Below, one piece after another: positions 42,135-54,636 of a DNA stretch of 64,000 nucleotides (positions are counted from its first letter, which is position 1; each line of letters opens with the position of its first letter). The notes beneath the pieces were generated by a model. It worked only from the letters and a program-made list of their open reading frames with translations. It was not told the origin of the DNA and did no database searches. The position numbers were made by a program, and so were the translations under genes. The DNA is taken from the NCBI RefSeq assembly GCF_037094465.1, contig NZ_CP146609.1:3033501-3097500 (forward strand). The letters are read 5' to 3'. The DNA is from Pseudodesulfovibrio sp. 5S69. Lineage in GTDB: Bacteria > Desulfobacterota > Desulfovibrionia > Desulfovibrionales > Desulfovibrionaceae.

Positions 42135-42917
42135 CTAGAGGTGAATGGTTCCGGTCATGTAGGTCACGGCGTTGCCGGATATCTTGACCCGGTCGCCGAG
42201 GTATTCGCAACGCATGGAGCCGCCGCGCTTGGAGGCCTGGTAGGCGTGGAACGTGGACTTGCCCAGGCGCTCCGCCCAGTACGGGACCAGGGTACAGTGG
42301 GCCGAGCCGGTGACCGGGTCCTCGGGGATGGAGTCGCCGGACACGAAGACTCGGGAGACGAAGTCGTGGTCCATGCCGGGGGCGGTGCAGATGAGGCACA
42401 GCCCGTCCAGGGAGGATATCTGGCGGAAGTCGGGCCTGAGGGCCCGGATCTGCTCTTCGGTCTCGAACACGGCCATCATGTCGCGGCTGCCCATGTAGAG
42501 TTCGGCGGGCCGTGCACCCAGGGCCGCCGCCACGCGCTCGGTGACCTGGGTCTTGGCGCAGGACCAGGCCGGGAAGTCCATGGAATAGCCGTCGCCCTCG
42601 CGGTCCACAAAGAGCCGCCCGCTCTTGGTCTCGAAGACCACGGCCGGGTCGGTGTAGTCCAGGTGGCGATAGAGGACGTGGGCGCTGGCCAGGGTGGCGT
42701 GGCCGCACAGGTCTATCTCGATCTCCGGGGTGAACCAGCGCAGTTCGAAGTACTCGCCCTTGCGCATGAAGAAGGCGGTCTCGGCCAGGTTGTTTTCCTG
42801 GGCGATGCGCATCATCAGCTCGTCGGACAACCACTCGTAGAGCGGAATCACGGCCGCCGGATTGCCGGTGAAGACCTCGTCCGCGAACGCGTCCACCTGA
42901 TAGAGATCGAGTTCCAT
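42135..42917 (-). CDS. PhzF-family isomerase/epimerase
   Basis: The 260-residue protein shows the family N-terminus (YQVDAFADEVFTGNPAAVIPL), the catalytic-Glu region AQENNLAETAFF, RWFTPEIEIDLCGHATLASAHVLY and the second half SGDSIPEDPVTGSAHCTLVPYWAERLGK. PhzF proteins are diaminopimelate-epimerase-fold isomerases; most have unassigned substrates. It forms a two-gene unit with the MIF-like gene. Confidence 0.9.
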   Translation of the reverse strand: MELDLYQVDAFADEVFTGNPAAVIPLYEWLSDELMMRIAQENNLAETAFFMRKGEYFELRWFTPEIEIDLCGHATLASAHVLYRHLDYTDPAVVFETKSGRLFVDREGDGYSMDFPAWSCAKTQVTERVAAALGARPAELYMGSRDMMAVFETEEQIRALRPDFRQISSLDGLCLICTAPGMDHDFVSRVFVSGDSIPEDPVTGSAHCTLVPYWAERLGKSTFHAYQASKRGGSMRCEYLGDRVKISGNAVTYMTGTIHL

Positions 42918-42932
42918 GGCGCCCCCAACTAC

Positions 42933-45281
42933 CTAGAAGGTTTGCTTGAACAGATCATCGGTCGACGCCGGTGCCTCTCCGTTCCCGCCATAGGGGCGCG
43001 CCGTCTCCGTGGGTTCGGAGCCCACCTTGAACGGCAGGAAAAACTCCTTCGTCGAGGACGGCGAGGCGAGCTTGCCCGTGTTGCCATCCACCTTGACCAT
43101 AACAATTCCCGGCGGCTGGGTGAAGTCCTCATAGGGATAATCGTCCTCCACCTGCTTGCGGTAATCCACCCAAATGGGCGAGGCCGCGCGCGAACCGGTC
43201 TCCCACTTGCCCATGGGGGTCAGTTCGTCGAAGCCGACGTACACGCCGGTCAGCAGGTACGGGGCGTACCCCATGAACCAGGCGTCCTGCTCCTGGTTCG
43301 AGGTGCCGGTCTTGCCCGCCACGGGCCTGCCCAGCACCTTGGCACGCCAGCCGGTGCCGTTCTGGACCACCTGCTTCATCAGGGTGGCCATGATGTAGGC
43401 GGTCTGCGGGCTGATGGCGTCCACGGGCTCGGGTTTGGAGGAATACAGCTCGTCGCCCCAGGCGGATTTCACGGACAGGACCATGCGGGGCCTGATGTAG
43501 GAACCGCCGCGGGGGAAGGTCGTATAGGCCTCGCACAGGTTCATGGGGGTGACCACGGCGGAGCCCAGCGACACGGACAGGTCGTGCGGGAAGTCCGTGT
43601 CCAGGCCCATGGCCTTGGCCCGGTCGATGATGGCCCGAATGCCGATCTTCTGGGCGATGCGGATGGTGCACAGGTTCTTGGACTTGACCAGAGCGGTGCG
43701 CAGCAGGGTCGGTCCGTCGAAAGTGCCCTCAAAATTTTCGGGCCGCCACAGCTTGCCCTCGGCGTCGTTGGCGTAGACGATGGGCGCATCCAGGACGATG
43801 GAGGCGGCGGTGAAGCCGTTGTCGATGGCGGCCGAATAGACGATGGGCTTGAAGGCCGAACCGGGCTGGCGCTTGGCCTGGGTGGCCCGGTTGAACTGGC
43901 TGGTGGCGAACGAGTAGCCGCCCACCAGGGCGACGACCTCGCCGGTATCGGGCTTGATGGAGACCAGGGCCCCCTGGACCTTGGGCTCGCGCTCCAGGTC
44001 GAGAATCCAGGTGCCGTCCTCCTTTTTCGGGGCCGTGTCCACGGTCACCCAGACCACGTCGCCCTTTTTGAGGATCTTGCGGGCGTCGGTCGGGTCGGGC
44101 ACGTCCTCGTGGCTCTTCTTGACGTCGGGCTCGCGCACCCACCACATGGCCTTGATGGGAATTTCGCCCTTGTACTGGCCGAAGCTGACCAGGGCCTTGT
44201 CCTTGGAGACCTTGGTCACGAAGGCCTTCATGAGCTGGTCCTTGGCCATGATGTTGTCCGTGTTCTGCGGGCCCTCTTCGAGAATCCTGGGCTCGTCCGC
44301 CGCGGTGAAATGGCCGATGGGGCCGGTCCACCCGCGCCGCTTGGCCGAGTCGATGAGTCCGCGCCTGAGCGCCTTCTCGGCGGCCTCCTGGTGCTTCAGG
44401 TCGCACGGGGTGGTCACGGTCAGGCCGCCGTTGTAGACCTCGTCCTCGCCGTACTGGTCGACCAGCCAGCGGCGGACCTCTTCGAGGTAATACGCCCCCA
44501 CTTTCCAGGACGGGTCCTCCATGGACTTGAGCTCGATGGGCTCGACCAGGGCCTCCTGGTACTGCTCGTCGGTGATCCAGCCGAGGTTGCGCATCTGGCC
44601 GAGGACGTACTCCTGGCGCTGCCGGGCCAGCTGATAGTTCTGGTACGGATTGTACCGCGTGGGCGCCTGGGGCAGGCCCGCGATCATGGCCGCCTCGGCG
44701 ACAGACAGGTCCTTGGCGTGCTTGGCGAAATAGGTCCGAGCCGCGGCCTCCACGCCGTAGGAGTGCGCGCCCAGAAAGATATGGTTCAGATAGATGGTCA
44801 GGATCTCTTCCTTGGTCAGGTAGTTCTCCAGACGGAAGGCGAGGATGGCCTCCTTGAGCTTGCGCTTGTAGCTGCGCTCGGAGGTCAGCAGCAGGCGCTT
44901 GATGATCTGCTGGGTGATGGTCGAGCCGCCCTGCTTGGTGCGCCCGGCCATGAGGTTGGCCTTGAAAGCGCGGACGATGGCGGTCAGGTCCACGCCGTCG
45001 TGCTCGTAGAAGGAGGCGTCTTCGGCGGCCAGAAAGGCCTTGGGAATCCACGGACTCATCTGGTCCAGGGTGACCAGGAACCGCTTCTCCTTGTAGAAAT
45101 AGCCGAGCACCTTGTTGTCCTTGGCATACACCGTGGTCACCAGGGGCGGCTTGTAGTCCGTTATGTTCTTGAAGCCGGGCAGGTCGCTGGAGGCCCAGTG
45201 GTAGAGCCAGACGGCCCCGCCGATGCCCGAAAGGGTACAGATGAGAACGAATATGCCGAATATCTTGAGGAATTTCTTCAT
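42933..45281 (-). CDS. mrcA: Class A penicillin-binding protein (PBP1A type)
   Basis: The 782-residue bifunctional peptidoglycan synthase has a membrane anchor at residues 5-28. The GT51 transglycosylase follows with LAAEDASFYEHDGVD, GGSTITQQIIKRL, LNHIFLG and AAMIAGLPQAPTRYNPY. An OB-like insert (KKGDVVWVTVDTAP) precedes the transpeptidase with PGSAFKP (catalytic Ser), SKN in VKSKNLC and KTGTSN. It makes and crosslinks glycan strands in the periplasm. Confidence 0.95.
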   Translation of the reverse strand: MKKFLKIFGIFVLICTLSGIGGAVWLYHWASSDLPGFKNITDYKPPLVTTVYAKDNKVLGYFYKEKRFLVTLDQMSPWIPKAFLAAEDASFYEHDGVDLTAIVRAFKANLMAGRTKQGGSTITQQIIKRLLLTSERSYKRKLKEAILAFRLENYLTKEEILTIYLNHIFLGAHSYGVEAAARTYFAKHAKDLSVAEAAMIAGLPQAPTRYNPYQNYQLARQRQEYVLGQMRNLGWITDEQYQEALVEPIELKSMEDPSWKVGAYYLEEVRRWLVDQYGEDEVYNGGLTVTTPCDLKHQEAAEKALRRGLIDSAKRRGWTGPIGHFTAADEPRILEEGPQNTDNIMAKDQLMKAFVTKVSKDKALVSFGQYKGEIPIKAMWWVREPDVKKSHEDVPDPTDARKILKKGDVVWVTVDTAPKKEDGTWILDLEREPKVQGALVSIKPDTGEVVALVGGYSFATSQFNRATQAKRQPGSAFKPIVYSAAIDNGFTAASIVLDAPIVYANDAEGKLWRPENFEGTFDGPTLLRTALVKSKNLCTIRIAQKIGIRAIIDRAKAMGLDTDFPHDLSVSLGSAVVTPMNLCEAYTTFPRGGSYIRPRMVLSVKSAWGDELYSSKPEPVDAISPQTAYIMATLMKQVVQNGTGWRAKVLGRPVAGKTGTSNQEQDAWFMGYAPYLLTGVYVGFDELTPMGKWETGSRAASPIWVDYRKQVEDDYPYEDFTQPPGIVMVKVDGNTGKLASPSSTKEFFLPFKVGSEPTETARPYGGNGEAPASTDDLFKQTF

Positions 45282-45291
45282 GTTCTATCCA

Positions 45292-45855
45292 TCAGAAGGT
45301 TTTCTTGACCGGATTCGCGCCCTTGGTCGGGGGCAGTCCCCAGACCAGGCGCAACCGGCCGTACAGATCCTTCACGGTCGCCTTGTTGGTGTCAAGGATG
45401 TCGAGAATACGGGCCAGGGTGCCCCCTTCCCGCCGGGCGAGGCAGGTGGGAGTATCGAAATGCGTGACCGTGCGGCCCGCCATCCAAAAGGGAAAGAGAC
45501 GGCAGTAATAGGGGCGCGCCTCCTGCGGGATCTCGCAGCCCAGCGGGCCGAGGAAGCGGCACGCGCCCATGGAGTCCACGGCCAGCCGGAAGTGCTCCTT
45601 GCCCTCCGGGAATATCCGCCGGACCAACGCCTCTTCGCCGGGGAAGAGGCGGCAGGCGTAGTCGATGAACGCCTTGGAGTTGGGCGACAGCACGAAGCCG
45701 CCGGTGTACGGCACCAGATCCTGGATGCGCTCCTTCTCGGTCTGGGACAGGGGAAAGCAGTACTCCTCCTGGCCCGTGGTGATGCGGCAGCAGGTCGGCC
45801 CTTGGAAGGAACAGCGCCTGCAGACGTCGGCGTCTTCGGTACGGGTCCGGGCCAT
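45292..45855 (-). CDS. YkgJ-type cysteine-cluster protein
   Basis: From the ATG at 45855, which overlaps the kdsD stop codon, the protein is 187 residues. Cysteine groups CRRCSFQGPTCC, CRFLGPLGCEI and RPYYCRLFPFW match the Zn/Fe-chelating YkgJ family. Function is unknown for most members. It sits between kdsD and the penicillin-binding protein gene in one minus-strand block. Confidence 0.82.
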   Translation of the reverse strand: MARTRTEDADVCRRCSFQGPTCCRITTGQEEYCFPLSQTEKERIQDLVPYTGGFVLSPNSKAFIDYACRLFPGEEALVRRIFPEGKEHFRLAVDSMGACRFLGPLGCEIPQEARPYYCRLFPFWMAGRTVTHFDTPTCLARREGGTLARILDILDTNKATVKDLYGRLRLVWGLPPTKGANPVKKTF

Positions 45856-46868
45856 CAACCGGCTCCCCCGCCGTTGCCGCCGGAAAAAGTCAACTCGCCC
45901 TTGCCGAGCAGGTCGTGGAGGTGGACCATGCCCGCCAGCCGTCCGTCGTCGCGGACCACGGGCAGGACGGTGATCTGGCTGCGCTCCATGAGGTCGAGCA
46001 CCCGGGCCGAGGACTCCCCGGCCGTGGCCCTTCTCGGCGACACGGTCATGACCTCGCGCACCGGGCGGTCCATGTCGAGCCCCCCGGCGCAGACCAGGCG
46101 GCGCACGTCGCCGTCGGTCAACACGCCCTTGAGCACCGTGGCCTGGTCGACCACGGCCACCAGGCCGAGCCCGCCGCCGTTGAGGGTGGCCAGGGCGTCC
46201 TTCAGGGCGGCCTCCTCCCGGACCACGGGCAGGCCGTCGCTGTGCATGAGCTGGTCCACGCAGGTGGCCAGCCGCTGCCCCAGCGAACCGCCGGGGTGGA
46301 ACCGCTTGAAATCGTCCTGGCCAAAGGACTTCCACTCCATGAGGCAGACGGCCAGGGCGTCGCCCACGGCCAGTTGCGCGGTGGTCGAGGACGTCGGAGC
46401 CAGCCCCATGGGACACGCCTCGCGCGGCACATGGACCTGGATGTGGATGTCCGAGAGTTCGGCCATGGGCGAGGCAGGGTTCGAGGTCATGGCGATGACC
46501 GTGGCCCCCAGGGACTTGAGCGTGGGCAGGATGGCGTTGACCTCGTCGGTGGCCCCGGAGTTGGACAGGGCCAGGACCACGTCCTCGTCCCGGATCATGC
46601 CCAGGTCGCCGTGGGCCCCCTCCACCGGATGGAGGAAGAAGGACGGCGTTCCCGTGGAGGACAGGGTGGCCGCGATCTTACGGCCCACCAGCCCGGACTT
46701 GCCCAGGCCGGTGATGACCACGCGGCCCGTGCACTCGGCCATGGCGGTCAGGGCCTCGATGAACGGCCCGTTCAACTGGTCGCGCACGGCCTCAAGCCCC
46801 TGGACCTCGATGTCCAGGACCTCGCGGGCCAGGGCCAGCCAGTCCTTGCGCTCGGATGTGCATGCCAT
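45855..46868 (-). CDS. kdsD: Arabinose-5-phosphate isomerase
   Basis: The 337-residue protein has an SIS domain (VVITGLGKSGLVGRKIAATLSSTGTPSFFLHPVEGAHGDLG; SNSGATDEVNAI; SSTTAQLAVGDALAV) followed by two CBS domains (about 210-325). It converts ribulose-5-P to arabinose-5-P, the first step to the lipopolysaccharide sugar Kdo. The stop overlaps the next gene's start. Confidence 0.93.
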   Translation of the reverse strand: MACTSERKDWLALAREVLDIEVQGLEAVRDQLNGPFIEALTAMAECTGRVVITGLGKSGLVGRKIAATLSSTGTPSFFLHPVEGAHGDLGMIRDEDVVLALSNSGATDEVNAILPTLKSLGATVIAMTSNPASPMAELSDIHIQVHVPREACPMGLAPTSSTTAQLAVGDALAVCLMEWKSFGQDDFKRFHPGGSLGQRLATCVDQLMHSDGLPVVREEAALKDALATLNGGGLGLVAVVDQATVLKGVLTDGDVRRLVCAGGLDMDRPVREVMTVSPRRATAGESSARVLDLMERSQITVLPVVRDDGRLAGMVHLHDLLGKGELTFSGGNGGGAG

Positions 46869-46992
46869 GCGTTGTTCTCCCGAATAGGAACCGGAGCGGA
46901 CGCGAAAACGCGTCCTTCCCGGCAGGCGGCCCGTGTGCCGCCCTCTCCCGGCCGGTCCCCATCGGGGACGCCGGGCGTTGATGATTCGCAGC

Positions 46993-48405
46993 CTAGCAGA
47001 ATTCCTTGATGATGCCGGGCGTGGCCTCCAGACAGTCCTTGCCCATATGGTCGGTCAAGGGGACCGGATAGTTGCCGTCGAAGCAGGCCAGGCACCACTC
47101 GTCCTGCGTCACGGAGTCCACGAGCCCCTTGATGCTCAGATAGTGCAGGGAGTCGAGCCCCATGAAGCGGGCGATATCCTCTTCGCTGTGGTTGGCGGCG
47201 ATGAGCTCGCCCTTGGAGGAGAAGTCGATGCCGTAGAAACAGGGGAACCGGATGGGCGGGCAACTGACGCGCAGGTGGATCTCCCGTGCGCCCAGTTCGC
47301 GCAGCTTCTTGACCCGGGCGCGGATGGTGGTGCCGCGCACGATGGAATCCTCGATGATGATGATACGCTTGCCCGTGATCATGGACTTGACCGGGTTGAG
47401 CTTCACCCTGGTGGAGAAATCGCGCATGTCCTGGGAGGGCTGGATAAAGGTCCGGCCCACATAGTGGTTGCGGATCATGGCCAGCTCCAGCGGCAGGCCG
47501 GACTCCTGGGAGTAGCCCACGGCCGCGTAGTTCCCCGAATCCGGGAACGGCATGACCAGGTCGGCGTCCACCGGGGCCTCCTTGGCCAGCATGGCGCCCA
47601 TGGCCTTGCGCCGCTCGTAGACCACGTCGCCGAAGATGTGCGAGTCGGGACGGGCGAAGTAGATGAGCTCGAAGATGCACTTGCTGCACCGGATGGGCTC
47701 GGCGAAGCGGTGGGAGGTCAGCTTGTTCTTGTGGATGACGACCATCTCGCCGGGCTCCAGGGGGCGCAGATACTCGGCCTCGACCAGGTCGAAGGCGCAG
47801 GTCTCGGAGGCGAAGACGTAGTTGCCCGCCACGGAGCCGAGCACCAGCGGCCGGAACCCGTTGGGGTCCTTGACCGCAATCATCTTGTCGTTGGCCAGGA
47901 TGAGCATGGAATAGGCGCCGCGCACCTTGTTGCAGGCCTTGCCCACGGCCTCCTCGATGCTCTCGGACTCGTGCAAGTACTTGATGATCAGGTGGGCGAA
48001 AACCTCGGTGTCCATGGTGGTCTGGAAGATGGAGCCGTTCTGCTCCAGCTCCCTGCGCAGCTCGTAGGTGTTGACCAGGTTGCCGTTGTGGGCCACGGCC
48101 AGGCGCAGGTCGCCGTGGCGGACCAGGAACGGCTGGGCGTTGCGGATGAGCGACGCGCCCGTGGTCGAATAGCGGATGTGGCCCATGGCGATGGAACCCT
48201 TGAGTTCCTTGCCCAGGTGCCGCTCGTTGAACACGTCGGCCACCAGGCCCATGCCCTTCTGTTCGCGGATTTTCTCGCCATCCCAGGTAACGATGCCCGC
48301 GGACTCCTGCCCGCGGTGCTGCAGCGCGTACAGACCGAAGTAGGTCATGCGCGCCGCCTCCTTGTTACCGTAGATGCCGAAAAGACCGCAATACTCTTTT
48401 TTCAT
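46993..48405 (-). CDS. purF: Amidophosphoribosyltransferase
   Basis: The 470-residue protein catalyses the first committed step of purine synthesis. The leader MKKEY precedes Cys6, the glutaminase nucleophile after processing, with GLFGIYG next. ALQHRGQESAGI and AVAHNGNLVNTYELR belong to the glutaminase; IIIEDSIVRGTT is the PRPP loop. Cysteines in IRCSKCIFELIYFARPDS and WCLACFDGNYP fit the [4Fe-4S] Bacillus-type enzyme. It follows carB by 29 bases. Confidence 0.95.
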   Translation of the reverse strand: MKKEYCGLFGIYGNKEAARMTYFGLYALQHRGQESAGIVTWDGEKIREQKGMGLVADVFNERHLGKELKGSIAMGHIRYSTTGASLIRNAQPFLVRHGDLRLAVAHNGNLVNTYELRRELEQNGSIFQTTMDTEVFAHLIIKYLHESESIEEAVGKACNKVRGAYSMLILANDKMIAVKDPNGFRPLVLGSVAGNYVFASETCAFDLVEAEYLRPLEPGEMVVIHKNKLTSHRFAEPIRCSKCIFELIYFARPDSHIFGDVVYERRKAMGAMLAKEAPVDADLVMPFPDSGNYAAVGYSQESGLPLELAMIRNHYVGRTFIQPSQDMRDFSTRVKLNPVKSMITGKRIIIIEDSIVRGTTIRARVKKLRELGAREIHLRVSCPPIRFPCFYGIDFSSKGELIAANHSEEDIARFMGLDSLHYLSIKGLVDSVTQDEWCLACFDGNYPVPLTDHMGKDCLEATPGIIKEFC

Positions 48406-48434
48406 GAAGACTCTCTCGTGTGTCCGGCTTCTCT

Positions 48435-51668
<3,234 letters not shown>

Positions 51669-51925
51669 TCTGCTCGAAGTAGTTGAAGTTACGGCGGTAT
51701 TCGAGGGAGGGGGTCGAATCCCTTCCCCCCGCCCGGCTCGGCACCGCCGCCGCCCGCCGGACAAGCAATCTTTATTATAAGGTTATCCCCCGAAACGCAA
51801 CGGTTATATCCCGGTCCGCGCGGCTTCCGGGGGCGGCCCCGAACGGGACGGGAGACTGCCGTATCCATGGACCATAAGCATCCTGAAACGGTTGCCAAGG
51901 GGGGACCGGAAGATCGCAGTTTCCC

Positions 51926-51962
51926 ATTGACAGAGGAGAGGTTGATACTTACTCTCAACCTC
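51926..51962 (+). promoter_or_regulatory. feoA promoter with a Fur-box-like operator
   Basis: TTGACA (51926-51931) is followed by a perfect inverted repeat GAGGTTGA/TCAACCTC (51938-51945, 51955-51962). Its centre, TTGATACTTACTCTCAA, matches a Fur box of the form TTGATAATGATTATCAA at 13 of 17 positions. It overlaps the likely -10 region, as expected for iron repression of feoA. Confidence 0.5.
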
Positions 51963-51990
51963 AACGCAAGATTTGAGGGAAAGTCCAGCG

Positions 51991-52272
51991 ATGCAAAAGC
52001 CTTTGACCGAGTTTCCGACAGGGTCCATAGTTCGAATAGCCGGTATAGACGGTGGCCGCCAGGCCCGCGCCCGTATGCTGGCCATGGGCATGACGCCCGG
52101 CTGCCCTGTGACCGTCCTGACCGGGGACAACAAGGGATGCCGCGTGCGTGTGCGCGGCTCGGACGTGGTTTTGTGCTGCGGCCTGGCCGCGAAGATCCTG
52201 GCCGTGCCCGACGAGTCCGACGAAGGCCCCCGCTGCTCCTGCTGCCCCGGCCGCCAAGCCAGAGCCTCCTAG
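51991..52272 (+). CDS. feoA: FeoA-like protein
   Basis: The 93-residue protein has the FeoA SH3-like pattern: FPTGSIVRIAGIDGGRQARARMLAMGMTPG, VTVLTGDN and VRVRGSDVVLCCGLAAKILAV. The C-terminus CSCCPGR adds three cysteines. FeoA assists the ferrous-iron transporter FeoB, but no feoB follows; this may be one of the stand-alone copies common in Desulfovibrio. Confidence 0.85.
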   Translation: MQKPLTEFPTGSIVRIAGIDGGRQARARMLAMGMTPGCPVTVLTGDNKGCRVRVRGSDVVLCCGLAAKILAVPDESDEGPRCSCCPGRQARAS

Positions 52273-52414
52273 CCCCCCCTCTCCGTTCCGATTTTTCCAC
52301 GAGGCCGCCCCAACCGGGCGGTCTTGTTGTTCGTCCGGCGGCCGCCGGGCGAATTTTGCTTGTTTCACGGCTCCGCCCGATGTTACATTGAAAAGAAGAA
52401 CCATGGGAGGGGCC

Positions 52415-53365
52415 ATGTCCGATAGCATCAAGATTGGCGTCAGCGCCTGCGTGGCCGGAGAAAGGGTCCGCTTCGACCGCACCCACCGCCGGAGCGCCTA
52501 CCTGACCGAAACACTGGCCAAGCACGTGGAATTCGTGCCCATCTGCCCTGAGATAGCCTGCGGCATGGGCATTCCCCGCGAACCGCTCCGCCAGGTGGAC
52601 TGCGCAGGCGAAATCAGGCTCATCGGCTACGAGTCGGGCAAGGACCTGACCGCCAAGATGACCAACTGGGCCAAACGCGTGCTCAAGGGACTGGACAAGG
52701 AAGGCATCTGCGGCTTTGTCCTGCGCGTGCACTCGGCCTCCTGCGCGGTAAACAAATCCAAGATCCACTCCACCGACGGCACGCCTCCGAAACCCGGGCC
52801 CGGCTTCTTTACCCGCCTGCTCCGGGCACACGATCCCCTGCTGCCCGTAGTCTCGTCCGAAGGATTGCAAAACGCCGCGCAACGCGAGAATTTCATCCGC
52901 CGGGTCTTTGTCCTGCACCGCTGGCGCGCTCTCACCGCCAGAGGGGTGTCCATCGGCAACCTGGTGGACTTCCATACCCGGCACAAGATGCTCATCCGCG
53001 CCCACGACCTGCGCGGCTACCGGGACCTCGGCCGCCTGCTCGGCGAAAGCACCCTGCACAACGCCGAGACGATCTTCGAAAAGTACGGCACACTCCTCTT
53101 CAACGCCCTGACCCTCAAGGCTACGCCGAGCAAGAACCGCGACGTGTTGAGCCACGCGGCGGGCTACTTCAAGAAGAACCTGGACGCCGAGGACAAGCGC
53201 GAACTGCACGCCATGATCACGGCCTATGCCAAAGGCAAGGTCCCCCTGCTCGTGCCCGTCACCCTGCTCAACCACTACGCCCGCAAGTATCGCGTGCCGT
53301 ACCTGACCCAGCAATACTACCTCAATCCCGAGCCCGCCGAACTCAAGCTGCTCAACCACGCCTGA
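52415..53365 (+). CDS. DUF523-DUF1722 protein
   Basis: The start at 52415 has GGGAGGGG just upstream. The 316-residue protein has an N-terminal DUF523 domain (IKIGVSACVAGERVRFD, CPEIACGMGIPREPLR, SASCAV) and a C-terminal DUF1722/YbgA domain (LVDFHTRHKMLIRAHD, YRDLGRLLG, LLNHYARKYRVPYLTQQYYLNP). YbgA-type genes are often near photolyase genes; here none is present. Conserved cysteines suggest a metal site, function unproven. Confidence 0.88.
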   Translation: MSDSIKIGVSACVAGERVRFDRTHRRSAYLTETLAKHVEFVPICPEIACGMGIPREPLRQVDCAGEIRLIGYESGKDLTAKMTNWAKRVLKGLDKEGICGFVLRVHSASCAVNKSKIHSTDGTPPKPGPGFFTRLLRAHDPLLPVVSSEGLQNAAQRENFIRRVFVLHRWRALTARGVSIGNLVDFHTRHKMLIRAHDLRGYRDLGRLLGESTLHNAETIFEKYGTLLFNALTLKATPSKNRDVLSHAAGYFKKNLDAEDKRELHAMITAYAKGKVPLLVPVTLLNHYARKYRVPYLTQQYYLNPEPAELKLLNHA

Positions 53366-53371
53366 CGAAAA

Positions 53372-53395
53372 ACCCCCGCAACGACCGTCGCGGGG
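53372..53395 (+). terminator. Intrinsic terminator between convergent genes
   Basis: CCCCCGC and GCGGGGG form the stem around a ten-base loop, flanked by AAAAA on the left and CTTGCTT on the right. It ends the DUF523 gene and probably the converging gene at 53423. Confidence 0.75.
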
Positions 53396-53422
53396 GCTTG
53401 CTTCATTCGAAAATATCGCGAC

Positions 53423-54205
53423 CTAGGAAAAGGCCGAATGCTCGGGTTCCAGGCACAACCGCACGCCCTTCAGGTCGCCGCCGCCGGCCAGCCACGCCTT
53501 GAGCAACTCCCGGTTGCGGAAGACCACCGGATGCGGACAGCCGTACCCGGCCTGGTCGAGCAGCCCGGCCGCCTGGTCGGGATAATGCTTGGCCGCGGAC
53601 AGGCAGGCCAGCAGGTTCAGGCAGAGTTCGTTCATGGGGAAACGCAGGGTCATGGCCTTGCCCAACGGCAGCATGACATCATGTAGCCGCCCGGCCCGGT
53701 AATAGGCCACGGCCAGGTCGAACTGGGCCGCGTGCAGACCGGGCAGCCGCCCGGCAATGGCCTCGCGCTCGGCCACGCCGTACGTAATCCGCTCGGCCGC
53801 ATAGGACGCGCCGTCCAGGTTGCGAATGCGCACGTCGAACCCGTAGCGCCGGGCCCAAAACAGCCCTTCCACGGCCTCGTCCGGATTCAGGCGCATCTCC
53901 ACCCGCTGGCACCCGGCCAGCCGCATGGCCTTGAGCAGCCCGTCCGTGGGCACCGTGTCCATCCGCGCGCTCCACAACACGTTCAGATCGCGTACGCGCA
54001 TGTCCGTGCACATGGCCACCACCCGTCCGTGGTCCGCGAACATGGCCGCGTCCTCAAAGGCCAGGGCGGTCAAACCCCGCTCGCACACCCCGCGTTCCAC
54101 TTCGTCCAGACACCAGCTCCGGTCAAAGCGGACAACACCGTGCGCAAAAGGAGGCTCCCTCCACTCGGTCTTTTCAGGCATAATTGTTCTTAATTCCACT
54201 CGCAT
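53423..54205 (-). CDS. Hypothetical protein resembling the C-terminal half of a radical SAM protein
   Basis: The protein is 260 residues, or 252 if the ATG before PEKTEWREP is used. DLNVLWSARMDTVPTDGLLKAMRLAGCQRVEMRLNPD looks like strands 4-5 of a B12-type radical SAM barrel, and the C-terminal 90 residues are TPR-like (FDLAVAYYRAGRLHDVMLPLGKAM). No CxxxCxxC motif is present, so it cannot be an active radical SAM enzyme by itself. It may be a truncated or repurposed relative. Confidence 0.5.
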   Translation of the reverse strand: MRVELRTIMPEKTEWREPPFAHGVVRFDRSWCLDEVERGVCERGLTALAFEDAAMFADHGRVVAMCTDMRVRDLNVLWSARMDTVPTDGLLKAMRLAGCQRVEMRLNPDEAVEGLFWARRYGFDVRIRNLDGASYAAERITYGVAEREAIAGRLPGLHAAQFDLAVAYYRAGRLHDVMLPLGKAMTLRFPMNELCLNLLACLSAAKHYPDQAAGLLDQAGYGCPHPVVFRNRELLKAWLAGGGDLKGVRLCLEPEHSAFS

Positions 54206-54284
54206 ACGCTATCCCGGCCGCCCGTTTTTTGACACTGCGGGCAGACCTGACAACGATTATTGCAAACACTTTGCCAAAAGGCGC

Positions 54285-54573
54285 GCCTCCGACGGCCGGG
54301 GGGAAGGGGAAAGGGAAACCCTTTGAAAAGGGCTTTCCCTTCCCCCGGACCCCCCATCCCCTTTTCTTCCTAAACTTCTTGTATGCGCGTACGCGCGTGC
54401 CATAGGTTGAGATAATACGTACCGTTTCGCCGGGCGAGGTGCGTACGCGACGAGTCGGCTAAAAACTGCACGCCCACCCGCGCCCGCACACCCTGCCGAA
54501 GGCACACAAAAGGTCCTGGAGGGGAGTCCAGAGGGGAACCTCTTTCAGAGGTTCCCCTCTGGCCGCCGGAGGC
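54285..54573. repeat. Dispersed intergenic repeat, copy A
   Basis: This 289-bp block begins GCCTCCGACGGCC and ends GGCCGCCGGAGGC, giving 13-bp terminal inverted repeats with one mismatch. Inside are hairpins (GGGAAACCCTTT and AACCTCTTTCAGAGGTT) and words shared with copy B at 62780-63074, for example TTCCTAAACTTCTTG and GCCGAAGGCACACAAAA. It fills most of the 430-base gap between two minus-strand genes. It has no coding potential and may be a MITE-like or REP-type mosaic. Confidence 0.7.
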
Positions 54574-54578
54574 AGCCC

Positions 54579-54615
54579 AAACGAAAGGGCCCCGCTTAGC
54601 GGGGCCCTTTCGTTT
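54579..54615 (-). terminator. Terminator of metG
   Basis: AAACGAAAGGGCCCCGC pairs perfectly with GCGGGGCCCTTTCGTTT around a TTA loop, 21 bases beyond the metG stop. Confidence 0.85.
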
Positions 54616-54636
54616 GATATATGTCACGTACCGTGG

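Noticed and set aside
53423..54205. Active radical SAM enzyme
   Set aside because: There is no CxxxCxxC cluster motif.
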